DNA from: Actinomycetes bacterium
Lineage (GTDB): Bacteria > Actinomycetota > Acidimicrobiia > Acidimicrobiales > Palsa-688
Assembly: GCA_021811865.1 (NCBI GenBank)
Contig: JAKAQB010000008.1
Span: forward strand, 21,134-85,133
Direction: 5' to 3'
DNA length: 64,000 nucleotides
Shown: one piece after another, positions 1-7,854 of the stretch
Position numbering within the stretch: position 1 is the stretch's first letter
Layout: each line of letters starts with the position of its first letter
Program-made: the position numbers and the translations under genes
Notes under the pieces: generated by a model
What the model was told of the DNA's origin: nothing
What the model saw: the letters and a program-made list of their open reading frames with translations, nothing else
Database searches by the model: none

Positions 1-454
1 AGCGCGTCCCCTCGTGCCGGCTCACGAAGACGACGGCACCGAGCAGGCCGACCCACAGACCCGCCTCGCCGGCGAGCGTCGCCCCGGCGGAGGTGACCTT
101 CGCCCCGCTGAGCAGCACGACGGCGAGGGCGAGCACGCCGCCGAGGACCTCCCCGACGACGAAGCCGAGCACCGCCCACCACATCGCCCGCAGTGGGACG
201 GTCCGCGCCGGCGGCTGTTGCAGTGATGCCCCGCCAGGAGCCAGCTCTGCCGGTGGGTAGCCGCCGCCCGACTGGTCGCCCGTCGCATGATCAGCCGCCG
301 TGGGGGCGCCCCGCGCCGGCCGGCTCGCAGCCCCGCCCGCTCTGCCACCCCACCGTTCCGCTCTTCCCCCGCGCTGGCGCCGGCGGGGCGCGACGCTCGA
401 CCAGTACGGGTCGGTGCGTCCCTGAGCCCCCCAGCCCTGAGCACCGGAGGCCAT
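1..454 (-). CDS. Membrane protein, N-terminal part only (possible CPBP-family intramembrane protease)
   Basis: The reading frame runs off the left edge, so only about the first 150 codons are present. I chose the ATG at 454; an in-frame ATG at 184 would skip the leader. The first 90 residues are rich in Gly, Ala, Pro and Arg and look disordered and cytoplasmic. From MWWAVLGFVVGEVLGG onward there are two hydrophobic segments separated by a short loop, the second containing GLWVGLLGAVVFVSR followed by a HEGT stretch. This beginning resembles the N-terminus of actinobacterial CPBP (Abi/CAAX-like) intramembrane proteases, but their diagnostic EE and H motifs would lie outside the window, so the family call is tentative. 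The gene diverges from rpmH. Confidence 0.45.
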   Translation of the reverse strand, partial: MASGAQGWGAQGRTDPYWSSVAPRRRQRGGRAERWGGRAGGAASRPARGAPTAADHATGDQSGGGYPPAELAPGGASLQQPPARTVPLRAMWWAVLGFVVGEVLGGVLALAVVLLSGAKVTSAGATLAGEAGLWVGLLGAVVFVSRHEGTR

Positions 455-733
455 GGCGCCTGGTGCCGGCACAGCGGACCACTCGGGCTCTGCCGGTGGT
501 CCGGGCGTGCTGGCTCCTGGTGCTGCGGGATTGCTCGGCCCCACCGGCGGGCCCCAACCGGGTGCGATGCTGGGTGGTCGCACGGCCGCGCTCCACGCCT
601 CGCCGTCCCACCACCGCTCGCCCCGATGGGGCGCAGCGGGGTCGGGGTACCAGCCCGGCGGCGGGGAGATCGGCAGCACCCCTCGACCGTACCAGCGCTC
701 CTGCGACAGCCGACCCCGGGGTGGCGGCCACCG

Positions 734-785
734 TTGGTCCGGCGCCCGGTTGGTCCGGCGCTCCGGCGCCCGGTTGGTCCGGCGC
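734..785. repeat. Three imperfectly spaced copies of TTGGTCCGGCGC
   Basis: The 12-mer TTGGTCCGGCGC starts at 734, 750 and 774 (intervals 16 and 24), linked by CCGG- and GGCGC-rich sequence. It ends one base before the candidate -35 of rpmH. It may be replication slippage in GC-rich DNA or a protein-binding array; nothing further supports a function. Confidence 0.55.
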
Positions 786-815
786 TTGGCGCTCCGGCGC
801 AGCGTCCTCTAGGCT
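786..815 (+). promoter_or_regulatory. Candidate sigma-70-type promoter for rpmH-rnpA
   Basis: TTGGCG at 786-791 and TAGGCT at 810-815, 18 bp apart, match the actinobacterial housekeeping pattern (TTGaca / TAggaT-like). They lie about 95 bases before the rpmH start, in the only sensible place for this operon's promoter. Prediction by eye only. Confidence 0.4.
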
Positions 816-909
816 GGGCACCCGTGCCAGAGGGCTGGCTGGGCTGGCGCGCTTCTCGGTCGCGCCTGCGTCGGCCGGGCTCCGAGTGCCGGCGCCGAGG
901 AGGCGATGA

Positions 910-1044
910 GTGAAGCGTACATTCCAACCAAACAACCGCAAACGAGCGACGAAGCACGGGTTCCGTCATCGGATGTCGACCCGGGCCGGGCGGGCAGTCC
1001 TGAAGGCCCGGCGCCTCAAGGGCCGGGTCCGGCTGTCCGCCTGA
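910..1044 (+). CDS. rpmH: 50S ribosomal protein L34
   Basis: A 44-residue basic protein beginning [18 protein letters not shown] and continuing [16 protein letters not shown], a textbook L34. It belongs to the large ribosomal subunit. The start is GTG at 910, preceded by GAGGAGG at 897-903, giving a good 6-base gap. The stop (1042-1044) overlaps the first possible codon of the core RNase P protein at 1041. An ATG at 906, four bases before this GTG, opens another frame that runs through all of rpmH into rnpA (see rnpA and findings). Confidence 0.96.
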   Translation: MKRTFQPNNRKRATKHGFRHRMSTRAGRAVLKARRLKGRVRLSA

Positions 1045-1376
1045 TCTGGCGCGTCGAGCGCCGGGAGTTGTTCGTCGCGTTGCGAAGCGCCCGCCGAGGC
1101 CGCAGCGGTCCCCTCACCGTCGCCCACGTACCGGGCGACCCGGCCGAGCCGCCACGTGTCGCCTTCGCGGTCGGGCGCAAGCTGGGCGGTGCGGTAGCCC
1201 GCAACCGGGTCCGGCGCCGCCTTCGGGCACTGGTACGGGACCCTCCCGTCGCGCTCGCACCCGGCGCCTACCTCATAGCTGCCGCCCCCGCCGCCCGGGA
1301 GGCGGCCTACGGGCAGCTCGGCCACGACCTCCGAGCGGCGCTGGCCCGGGCGACCGCAGGGAGGGTGGGATCGTGA
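1041..1376 (+). CDS. rnpA: Ribonuclease P protein component
   Basis: The protein subunit of RNase P, which binds the catalytic RNA and helps mature the 5' ends of tRNAs. The conserved basic signature is visible as [20 protein letters not shown], followed by a C-terminal helix region. The core begins [15 protein letters not shown], which aligns with the usual N-terminus. There is no ATG or GTG at that point: choices are CTG at 1041 (overlapping the rpmH stop), TTG at 1068, or the ATG at 906 upstream of rpmH, which would add about 45 residues and nest rpmH inside. I give the core here as the conservative call. The stop overlaps the GTG start of yidD, indicating translational coupling. Confidence 0.88.
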   Translation: MIWRVERRELFVALRSARRGRSGPLTVAHVPGDPAEPPRVAFAVGRKLGGAVARNRVRRRLRALVRDPPVALAPGAYLIAAAPAAREAAYGQLGHDLRAALARATAGRVGS

Positions 1377-1660
1377 GCACGGCGCAGCGCGATACCGCCC
1401 CACCCGGAGCGGAACCGGCCGTGGTCGAAGACCGCCGGAGGCGAGGTCCCGTCGCCACGCTCATCATCCTGGCCATACGCGCCTATCAGGTGGCCCGCGC
1501 CGGTCACCTCTCGCTGTGCCGCTTCACCCCGTCGTGTTCGCAGTACGCCCTCGAGGCGATCGGGCGCCACGGCCCCTGGCGCGGCTCGGCCCTCGCCCTC
1601 CGCCGCCTGGGACGTTGTCGCCCCGGCGGCTCGTTCGGGTTCGATCCCGTCCCGGAATGA
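1373..1660 (+). CDS. yidD: Membrane protein insertion efficiency factor YidD
   Basis: A 95-residue member of the YidD family (UPF0161), small membrane-associated proteins that assist YidC-dependent insertion. The family signature is clear: [19 protein letters not shown], then a Leu/Arg-rich helix and the [11 protein letters not shown] ending. An amphipathic helix ([14 protein letters not shown]) precedes it. The first 25 residues are charged and variable. The GTG start at 1373 overlaps the rnpA stop by four bases, and yidC starts eight bases after the yidD stop, so the group should be cotranscribed. Confidence 0.93.
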   Translation: MSTAQRDTAPPGAEPAVVEDRRRRGPVATLIILAIRAYQVARAGHLSLCRFTPSCSQYALEAIGRHGPWRGSALALRRLGRCRPGGSFGFDPVPE

Positions 1661-1667
1661 GAGAACT

Positions 1668-3110
1668 GTGATCCCCCATCTTTCCGTGGCCGTCGCCAAG
1701 GTGTCGACCACCTGCCCCCTGCCGACGAAGGTGTCGGGCCACTCCATCTTCGGGGCGATCGCCCGGCCCATCGCCGACGTGCTGGCGTTCTTCTACTCGC
1801 TCGTACCCAACTACGCCTTCGCCATCCTCTGCCTGAGCGTGGTGTGGATGGTCCTCATCGCCCCGCTGACCTTGAAGAGCACGCGGTCGATGCTCGCCAT
1901 GCAGCGACTGCAACCGCAGATGAAGAAGCTGCAGGCGGAGCACAAGAACGACCGCCAGGCGCTCAACCAGGCGATGATGGACCTGTACAAGCAGGAGGGG
2001 ACCAGTCCGCTCGGCGGCTGCCTGCCGATGCTGCTCCCCCTGCCGGTCTTCTTCGCCCTCTTCGAGGTCATCGACGGGCTCAGCTACACCTATCTCATCC
2101 ACGGCACCCGCTGCCCGGATCCCCGTTATCTCTCGCCGAACACGGCGATGTTCCATGCCATCTTCAACGCTGGCGGGCACATCAGTGCCATCGGCATGGA
2201 CCTGGCGAAGAACGCTCTGAGCGCCCACAGCTCGTTCCTCGCGGCGCTCCCCTACTTCCTGCTCCTGCTGGCCATGATCGGCACCCAGTACCTGCAGAGC
2301 GCCCAGATGATGACACGCAACCCCTCTGCGCAAGACAACCCGCAGATGCGGTTCATGAAGTACCTGCCGCTCGTCTTCGGCATCATCTTCATCCGGTTCC
2401 CGGCCGGCGTCATCCTCTACTATGCCGCCTCCAGCGTGTGCCGCATCATCCAGCAGACGTTGATGTACCGGTTCGATCCCCAGGTGAAGCGCCTGGCCGC
2501 CAAGGACATCCGGGAGGTGGAGACGGAGGTAGAGGAGCTCGAGCACGGTGGGCGGCGCCCCCAGGTCAGGCAAGCCTCCCCAGCACAGGGCGGAGCCGCT
2601 CAGAACCCATCGGCGGCCCGGTCCGGCGGCCGGTTCAGGGAGGCCCTGGCTCGGCAGCAGAGGGCGATGGAGGAGCGCCAGCGGGCACCGGCCGACGCCC
2701 GCCGGGCGCGCCCGGCCAGGGACCCGCACAGCTCGGCTCCCGGGACCGCGGGAGAGGGAGGCTCGGTGCCGGGCAAGGCTGGCCGGCCCGTGCCCGGCAG
2801 CAACGCTCCGGGCGGCGCTGCCGCGAAAGGCACTCCAACCAAGGGTGGTCCGACGGCGCGCGACGGCGCGACCGGCAGCAACCGGGGCGCGGTGACCCAG
2901 CCAGGTGGCAAGGGCAGGCAGCCGAGCGACAAGCCTGCCGCGGCGCGGAACCGAGCCCCTGCGGACAACGGCAGCGGCGCCGGACCGACCGGCAGTGGGC
3001 GGTCAACGCCACCGACCGGCGCCGGTGACCGCAGTGGATCCCGCACCGGCGCCGGCAGCGGGCGCACGGGTGCGCAGCCACCGAGAGACCGCAAACGGCG
3101 AGGCCGGTAA
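1668..3110 (+). CDS. yidC: Membrane protein insertase YidC (Oxa1 family)
   Basis: Inserts and folds integral membrane proteins, alone or with SecYEG. The 480-residue product has the Oxa1/YidC core in roughly residues 30-265: a first segment (FAILCLSVVWMVLIAPLTL), a charged cytoplasmic hairpin with MQRLQPQMKKLQAEHKND, and GTSPLGGCLPMLLPLPVFFALF, followed by three more hydrophobic segments. The last 200 residues are Gly/Ala/Pro/Arg-rich, basic and probably disordered, ending KRRGR; long basic tails can contact ribosomes. The large periplasmic domain of Gram-negative YidC is absent, as expected. Start is GTG at 1668; khpB begins two bases after the stop. Confidence 0.95.
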   Translation: MIPHLSVAVAKVSTTCPLPTKVSGHSIFGAIARPIADVLAFFYSLVPNYAFAILCLSVVWMVLIAPLTLKSTRSMLAMQRLQPQMKKLQAEHKNDRQALNQAMMDLYKQEGTSPLGGCLPMLLPLPVFFALFEVIDGLSYTYLIHGTRCPDPRYLSPNTAMFHAIFNAGGHISAIGMDLAKNALSAHSSFLAALPYFLLLLAMIGTQYLQSAQMMTRNPSAQDNPQMRFMKYLPLVFGIIFIRFPAGVILYYAASSVCRIIQQTLMYRFDPQVKRLAAKDIREVETEVEELEHGGRRPQVRQASPAQGGAAQNPSAARSGGRFREALARQQRAMEERQRAPADARRARPARDPHSSAPGTAGEGGSVPGKAGRPVPGSNAPGGAAAKGTPTKGGPTARDGATGSNRGAVTQPGGKGRQPSDKPAAARNRAPADNGSGAGPTGSGRSTPPTGAGDRSGSRTGAGSGRTGAQPPRDRKRRGR

Positions 3111-3112
3111 GC

Positions 3113-4228
3113 ATGGAATGGGTCGAGACAACCGGAAGGACCGTAGAAGAGGCCAAAGAGGCTGCGCTCGACGAGTTGGGCGTGGACGAGCAGGACGCCG
3201 AGTTCGAGATCCTGGAGCACCCCAAGTTGGGCCTCTTCGGCAGGATCCGCTCCGAGGCACGGGTCCGGGGACGGGTGCGCCCGACCACGCCCAGGGCCAA
3301 GGAAGACCGCCGTGACCGGCGCCGGCGCACCCGGCGAACCGGAGAGGGCGCTTCAGCGAGCGCGTCGTCGGCGATGGTGGAAGGTGAAGCGCCAGCACCA
3401 AGCCGCTCGCCGACCAACGTTCGGCGCAGCATCGGGGCGGGTGACAGCGCCAGGGAGGGCGACGACACGCGTTCATCCAGTGGACTGGAGCCTGTGGAGG
3501 GCCCAGGTGCTGGGATGGATTCCCCGACAGCGCCCAGCACCAGGGGTTCGCAGACCAGCCGGACGCGTCGACGCCCTCGCGGGCGGAGCACCGCCTCCGC
3601 TGCCCCCGGCGTGGTGTCATCCCCCGGGGATACCGGCACCCGACGGGTCGGTGCAGAGCGGGGTCCCGCCAGGAGCTCCGCCAGGAGTGCAGGTGTCGAC
3701 GCTGACCACAACGTGGACCTGGATGAGGGAGACATGCTCATGGATGTCGCATTGCAGGATCAGGCTGATGCCGCCCGAGAGTTCCTGGGCGGCTTGATGC
3801 AGCGCTTCGGGCTCGAGACTCGCCTCTCGGCGTCGACCTCCGAGGAGGACGACCGTGTGGATGTACGAATCGACGGAGACAACCTGGGACTTCTCATCGG
3901 CCCCAAGGGCTCAACCTTGCTGGCCCTCCAGGACTTGACCCGTGCGTACGTGCAGCACCGCACCAAGGCTCGAAACGGTCGGGTATACGTGGACGTCGCC
4001 AGCTATCGGCAGAAGCGTACCCAAGCACTTGCAGCCTTCGTCAGGAAGGTGGCCGCTGACGTGGTTGCCTCCGGACGGCCGGTCGCTCTCGAGCCGATGA
4101 GCGCGCCCGATCGCAAGGTCATCCACGACGCCGCTGCTGAGATCCCCGGCATCGCCACCCGCTCCGAAGGTGAGGACGAAAGCCGACACGTAATCATTGG
4201 TCCCGCTGAAGCAGTCGAGGGAGACTGA
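3113..4228 (+). CDS. khpB: RNA-binding protein KhpB/Jag (Jag-N, KH and R3H domains)
   Basis: A cytoplasmic RNA-binding protein linked in other bacteria to cell division and envelope synthesis, usually as partner of KhpA. Residues 1-50 form a Jag-N domain (MEWVETTGRTVEEAKEAAL, then HPKLGLFGRI). A poorly conserved, charged linker of about 150 residues follows. The KH domain carries the GxxG loop in LLIGPKGSTLLALQ, and an R3H region at the C-terminus has RKVIHDAA and ends near RHVIIGP. The length, 371 residues, exceeds the usual 160-250 because of the linker. The position immediately after yidC is the standard one in Gram-positive origin regions. Confidence 0.92.
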   Translation: MEWVETTGRTVEEAKEAALDELGVDEQDAEFEILEHPKLGLFGRIRSEARVRGRVRPTTPRAKEDRRDRRRRTRRTGEGASASASSAMVEGEAPAPSRSPTNVRRSIGAGDSAREGDDTRSSSGLEPVEGPGAGMDSPTAPSTRGSQTSRTRRRPRGRSTASAAPGVVSSPGDTGTRRVGAERGPARSSARSAGVDADHNVDLDEGDMLMDVALQDQADAAREFLGGLMQRFGLETRLSASTSEEDDRVDVRIDGDNLGLLIGPKGSTLLALQDLTRAYVQHRTKARNGRVYVDVASYRQKRTQALAAFVRKVAADVVASGRPVALEPMSAPDRKVIHDAAAEIPGIATRSEGEDESRHVIIGPAEAVEGD

Positions 4229-4261
4229 CATCGACCTTCCAGGGCGCCAAGTCGCGGGGCC

Positions 4262-4924
4262 ATGATGGCCGAGGCAGCCCTGAGTGCAGTTCTCCGGCGC
4301 TCCCGCGCTCTCGGCTTCCTCGGCCCGGGCCCCGTAGACGCCCACCTCCGGCACAGTGCCGCCTTCCTCGACGCCTGGGACACCGTCGAGCCCGCGCCTC
4401 CCTCTCGCGTCCTCGACCTCGGCAGCGGCGGCGGACTCCCGAGCCTCGCGCTCCTCACAGCATGGCCCGCGACTCGCTTCGTCCTACTGGAGGCGAGCGG
4501 TCGACGCTGCGACTTCCTGGAGGAAGCCCTCCACGAGCTTGCCTGCGACGCTCGGGCCGTTGTTGCACGCGGTCGGGCGGAAGCCCTCGCCAGGACGGAG
4601 CTTCGCGGCGGCTTTGCGCTCGTCGTTGCCCGCGGGTTCGGCCCCCCTGCGGTCACCGCTGAGTGTGCTGTCGGATTCCTCGAACTCGGCGGCTATCTGG
4701 CAGTTGCCGATCCGCCTGGAGCTGACCCCTCCCGCTGGCCGGTCGAGCCGTTGGCTTCACTCGGACTGGCGCCCGTGGCCCGCGTGGTGCGCCCTGCTTC
4801 CGTGACCGTTCTCCGACTGGTCACGTCCTCGCCGGAGTCATGGCCCCGGCGGATTGGGCTGCCAGCGAGGCGCCCGCTATGGAAGCGCTCTTCTACCCCT
4901 CATGACAGTCCCGGTTCCGCGTGA
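4262..4924 (+). CDS. rsmG: 16S rRNA (guanine(527)-N(7))-methyltransferase RsmG
   Basis: Methylates N7 of G527 in the 530 loop of 16S rRNA using S-adenosylmethionine; loss of this enzyme commonly gives low-level streptomycin resistance. The SAM-binding motif is VLDLGSGGGLPSLALL, preceded by the HLRHSAAFLDAW helix typical of the family, and the ARGFGPPAVTAE segment matches its later conserved region. At 220 residues it has normal length. Two adjacent ATG codons (4262, 4265) are possible starts. It sits between khpB and parA, as in many actinobacteria. Confidence 0.9.
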   Translation: MMAEAALSAVLRRSRALGFLGPGPVDAHLRHSAAFLDAWDTVEPAPPSRVLDLGSGGGLPSLALLTAWPATRFVLLEASGRRCDFLEEALHELACDARAVVARGRAEALARTELRGGFALVVARGFGPPAVTAECAVGFLELGGYLAVADPPGADPSRWPVEPLASLGLAPVARVVRPASVTVLRLVTSSPESWPRRIGLPARRPLWKRSSTPHDSPGSA

Positions 4925-4998
4925 AACTCACTTGTCGAGTGTAGACCTAGCGTAGACCGCCCTAGCCCGCCCTAGCCCGCAGTTGTGCGGCAGTTCAG

Positions 4999-5012
4999 GT
5001 TCCACGTGGAAC
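4999..5012. promoter_or_regulatory. parS centromere site
   Basis: GTTCCACGTGGAAC is a perfect 14-bp palindrome matching the near-universal ParB-binding site core (TGTTTCACGTGAAACA) with the symmetric T-to-C/A-to-G change seen in some high-GC lineages. It lies about 50 bases before the preferred parA start, so ParB bound here could both load onto the chromosome and repress parAB. It is the only copy I noticed in the window. Confidence 0.85.
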
Positions 5013-5060
5013 GACCGAGGGGTCCTTGCGCGGCTGATCCTGGAACGGAAAGATGGTGCT

Positions 5061-6749
5061 GTGCCGGAGGACCACCGCAGCAGCCGGGCCGCCGAGATCT
5101 TCCGACAGTTGCGGGCACAGATCGCCCCACAGTCCGGTCCGGATGAAACCCCAGACGACACCGCACCCGCCGCACCCCGTGCCCACCCCCCTCCTGATGC
5201 TGAAGGGGTCCCCCCCCACGGCCACACCGTGAAGCCCGGTGACACCCCTCGGGCGTGGACTCCACCACCCCCGCCTCCCGCCAGCTTTGACGAGGTTCAG
5301 GCGGCCTCGGCACCAGTACCGCTTCCTGGCGCAGCGCTGCCATTGCCCGAGAGCGAGGTCCGCACCGATCCGGCCCCCTTGCTCCCGACAGCCGACGCCA
5401 GCAACGGGCCGGCGCAGTCGTTCGATACCAGGCTGGAAGCCTTCCGGGGAGCGGACGGTCCACAGGGTAGGGATCTTGCCGAACCTGCCTGGCTCGGACC
5501 CGAGGCCACCCCGCCATCCGGACCAGATGCCACTGGCACAGCGGGCCTCGAGCTCTCCACAACCTCTGCCGGTCCCGGCGATCGGGTCATCGCCTCCGCG
5601 ACGTCCGATCCGAGCGGCGTCTCTGAGCAGCCACGCTCCTATGGAACGTCCGAGCCGGATGTCGTCAAGCTGGATGTTGCCGAGGATCGGAGGACTCCGG
5701 GACAACCCGGCGACACCGAGCCGTCCTTGCTAGCCAGAAAGGCGCCGTTGCTGACCAGCGATCGCGCCTCGTGTCCCCCGCAGGCCGACGAGGTCGGTGC
5801 TGCCTCCGTCAACGCAACTGCTTCAGCTCCGGCCTCATCCGCAGCCGTGACCGCACCTCTTGACCCTCCCGAGACACTGGGTGCCGGCGCCCGCCCCGCT
5901 GGTCCATGGAGCGGAGCACGTAGTGCTGTCGGTCTGGCTATACGGCCAGCTCATCCCGGCTCGCTCCACTCCCTGCCGCGACGCTTGGCCGTTGCCAACC
6001 AGAAGGGTGGAGTCGGCAAGACGACCACAGCCGTCAATCTGGGTGCCGCGCTCGCGGAGTTGGGCTATCGCGTGCTGGTCGTGGACCTGGACCCTCAGGG
6101 TAACGCCACGACCGGTCTCGGGATCAATGCCCGCAGTCTGGAAGCGTCGATCTATGATGTCATTCTCCACGACGTCCCTGTGGAGGACGTCGTAGAAGCG
6201 ACGACACTGCGCAACTTGTTCGTCGTGCCCGCTACCATCGATCTTGCCGGTGCGGAGATCGAGCTCGTCCCGGCCTTCAGTCGTGAGCTCCGCCTGCGAC
6301 GTGCCCTTGACGCCGCGGATGGGGACTACGAGTACACGCTCATCGACTGCCCGCCGTCCCTCGGCCTGCTGACGGTAAACGGACTTGCCGCGGCAACAGA
6401 GGTCCTGGTGCCGATCCAGTGCGAGTACTACGCCCTGGAAGGGCTGGGGCAGCTCCTCCAAAACGTGGGACTGGTGCAGGCGAACCTCAACGCCGGGCTC
6501 GAGGTCACCACCATCGTCCTCACCATGTACGACGCCCGCACCCGTCTCGCCGAACAAGTTGCATCTGATGTGCGAGAACATTTCGGTGACCGCGTCTGTC
6601 GCAACATCGTGCCCCGCTCGGTCCGGCTGTCGGAAGCTCCGTCCTTCGGGCAGCCGATCATTCTGTTCGACCCATCCTCCCGGGGCTCCATTGCCTACCG
6701 GGAACTGGCCAGGGAGGTGAGCGGTGGCGCGCCGCAGCGGGCTGGGTAA
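5061..6749 (+). CDS. parA: Chromosome-partitioning ATPase ParA (Soj) with long N-terminal extension
   Basis: A deviant-Walker ATPase that moves ParB-parS complexes during chromosome segregation. The ATPase domain occupies the C-terminal half: VANQKGGVGKTTTAVNLGAA (P-loop with signature lysine), VVDLDPQGNATTGLG and LIDCPPSLGLLTVNGLAAA. The first 300 or so residues are an unusual Pro/Ala/Ser-rich, acidic, low-complexity region. I prefer GTG at 5061 because it leaves parS in the leader; a TTG at 4983 would translate through parS. parB starts 26 bases before the parA stop, so the two are coupled. Confidence 0.92.
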   Translation: MPEDHRSSRAAEIFRQLRAQIAPQSGPDETPDDTAPAAPRAHPPPDAEGVPPHGHTVKPGDTPRAWTPPPPPPASFDEVQAASAPVPLPGAALPLPESEVRTDPAPLLPTADASNGPAQSFDTRLEAFRGADGPQGRDLAEPAWLGPEATPPSGPDATGTAGLELSTTSAGPGDRVIASATSDPSGVSEQPRSYGTSEPDVVKLDVAEDRRTPGQPGDTEPSLLARKAPLLTSDRASCPPQADEVGAASVNATASAPASSAAVTAPLDPPETLGAGARPAGPWSGARSAVGLAIRPAHPGSLHSLPRRLAVANQKGGVGKTTTAVNLGAALAELGYRVLVVDLDPQGNATTGLGINARSLEASIYDVILHDVPVEDVVEATTLRNLFVVPATIDLAGAEIELVPAFSRELRLRRALDAADGDYEYTLIDCPPSLGLLTVNGLAAATEVLVPIQCEYYALEGLGQLLQNVGLVQANLNAGLEVTTIVLTMYDARTRLAEQVASDVREHFGDRVCRNIVPRSVRLSEAPSFGQPIILFDPSSRGSIAYRELAREVSGGAPQRAG

Positions 6750-7626
6750 GGGACTCGGGGCGCTGATCCCGAGCGACATGGTCCACCACCGGGAGACGAC
6801 GCTGATCGAGGTTCCCGTCGCGGCGATCGACCCCAACCCCCACCAACCCCGTACCCACTTCGACGAGGAGGCGCTTGCTGCGCTCTCCGCCTCGATCCGA
6901 GAGGTCGGCGTGCTCCAACCGGTCCTCGTGCGCCGGGTCGACGGAGACCGCTACGAGCTGATCGCGGGAGAACGCCGCTGGCGGTCAGCCAAACGGGCCG
7001 GCTTGCTCACGATCCCTGCGGTCGTGCGGGAAGCCGACGACATCTCGAGCCTCGAACAGGCACTCATCGAGAACCTGCACCGCGAAGACCTCAACCCGCT
7101 GGAAGAAGCTGCCGCCTACCAGCAGTTGCTCGACGACTTCGGGCTGACCCACGAAATGCTCTCGCAGCGGGTTGGCAAGAGCAGGGCAGCCATCAGCAAC
7201 ACCCTCCGCCTGTTCCAGTTGCCGCCGTCGGTGCAGAAGCTGGTGGGCGAGGGACAGGTCACCGCCGGACACGCCCGGGCCTTGCTCGGCACGCCAGATC
7301 GATCGTTCCAGGAGGCATTGGCGCGGAGGGTGGTGAGCGAACAGCTGTCGGTCAGGGCCGTCGAGGAGGCGGTGCGGGCCCGCAACGAGTCGGGCGCCAT
7401 CAGCAAGGAGCCCAGCGGGGCCACCCGAGCCGGCGGAGGTGGCCGGCTGCGCCCGCCAGGAGTGCTGGAGCTGGAGGAGCTGCTGTCCGAGCACCTCGAC
7501 ACCCGTGTCCACGTGGAGGTGGGCGCGTCCCGCGGCAAGGTGGTGGTCGAGTTCGCCACACTCGAGGACCTCGAACGCATCTACCGGGCCATGACCGCCC
7601 CACCTTCGGAGGATCGCATTCCCTAG
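6724..7626 (+). CDS. parB: Chromosome-partitioning protein ParB (Spo0J)
   Basis: A parS-binding CTP-dependent DNA clamp. The N-terminus RRSGLGKGLGALIP is the conserved ParA-interacting segment. The CTPase/ParB-box region shows GERRWRSAKRAG and ENLHREDLNPLEEA, and the helix-turn-helix core follows with LSQRVGKSRAAISNTLRL and QVTAGHARALL. A C-terminal dimerisation region is present around residues 245-295. At 300 residues it is standard. Start is GTG at 6724, inside the end of parA. The gene converges with trxA. Confidence 0.95.
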   Translation: MARRSGLGKGLGALIPSDMVHHRETTLIEVPVAAIDPNPHQPRTHFDEEALAALSASIREVGVLQPVLVRRVDGDRYELIAGERRWRSAKRAGLLTIPAVVREADDISSLEQALIENLHREDLNPLEEAAAYQQLLDDFGLTHEMLSQRVGKSRAAISNTLRLFQLPPSVQKLVGEGQVTAGHARALLGTPDRSFQEALARRVVSEQLSVRAVEEAVRARNESGAISKEPSGATRAGGGGRLRPPGVLELEELLSEHLDTRVHVEVGASRGKVVVEFATLEDLERIYRAMTAPPSEDRIP

Positions 7627-7664
7627 ACCTCCACCGCAGCTGGCGGCAAGCCTCGAGGTGCACC

Positions 7665-7697
7665 TCATCCACACCCTGTGGGCAAAACTGTGGACAG
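7665..7697. promoter_or_regulatory. Cluster of three DnaA-box-like 9-mers
   Basis: TCATCCACA at 7665-7673 (plus), TGTGGGCAA at 7677-7685 (reads TTGCCCACA on minus) and TGTGGACAG at 7689-7697 (reads CTGTCCACA on minus) each differ by one base from a TTATCCACA or TTGTCCACA box and start exactly 12 bp apart. They lie in the space between convergent parB and trxA. Confidence 0.45.
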
Positions 7698-7707
7698 TGA
7701 CCAAGGC

Positions 7708-7727
7708 TGCGACCACGACTGGTCGCA
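7708..7727. terminator. Stem-loop between convergent parB and trxA
   Basis: TGCGACCA and TGGTCGCA pair perfectly (8 bp) around a CGAC loop. The position, between two converging genes, suits a bidirectional terminator. There is no U-tract, which is common in high-GC actinobacteria. Confidence 0.45.
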
Positions 7728-7854
7728 CCACCGCAGCCCGACCGGCCCCGGGATGCGGTGTCGCTTCCTGACTGCCCGCCCTGTCGTACCTCGCCGCTAC
7801 GGATCCAAGCGGTCCACGCACCGTGCCACGGCCCGCCTGAGACGCCGCTTTGGA

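Larger units (their letters stand above)
455..909. other. Divergent intergenic region before rpmH, with short repeats
   Basis: This 455-base stretch separates the divergent membrane gene from rpmH. I see no convincing gene; open frames on both strands are low-complexity Pro/Gly/Arg/Ala. It holds three copies of TTGGTCCGGCGC (starting at 734, 750 and 774), a candidate promoter at 786-815 and a strong ribosome-binding sequence at 897-903. I found no 9-mer close to a DnaA box here. Confidence 0.6.

Noticed and set aside
22..969. A 315-codon minus-strand frame over the rpmH upstream region
   Set aside because: Arg/Pro/Gly-rich shadow that covers part of rpmH; the membrane-helix-bearing frame at 1-454 is the better candidate on this strand.
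1632..1656. GGGTTCGATCCC, which looks like a tRNA T-loop
   Set aside because: It lies in the last codons of yidD, in frame with the conserved FGFDPVPE ending; no acceptor stem or anticodon arm can be built around it.
7500..7525. A second parS-like site, GTCCACGTGGAGG
   Set aside because: Only the CCACGTGG core is symmetric; the outer bases do not pair and it lies inside parB coding sequence.
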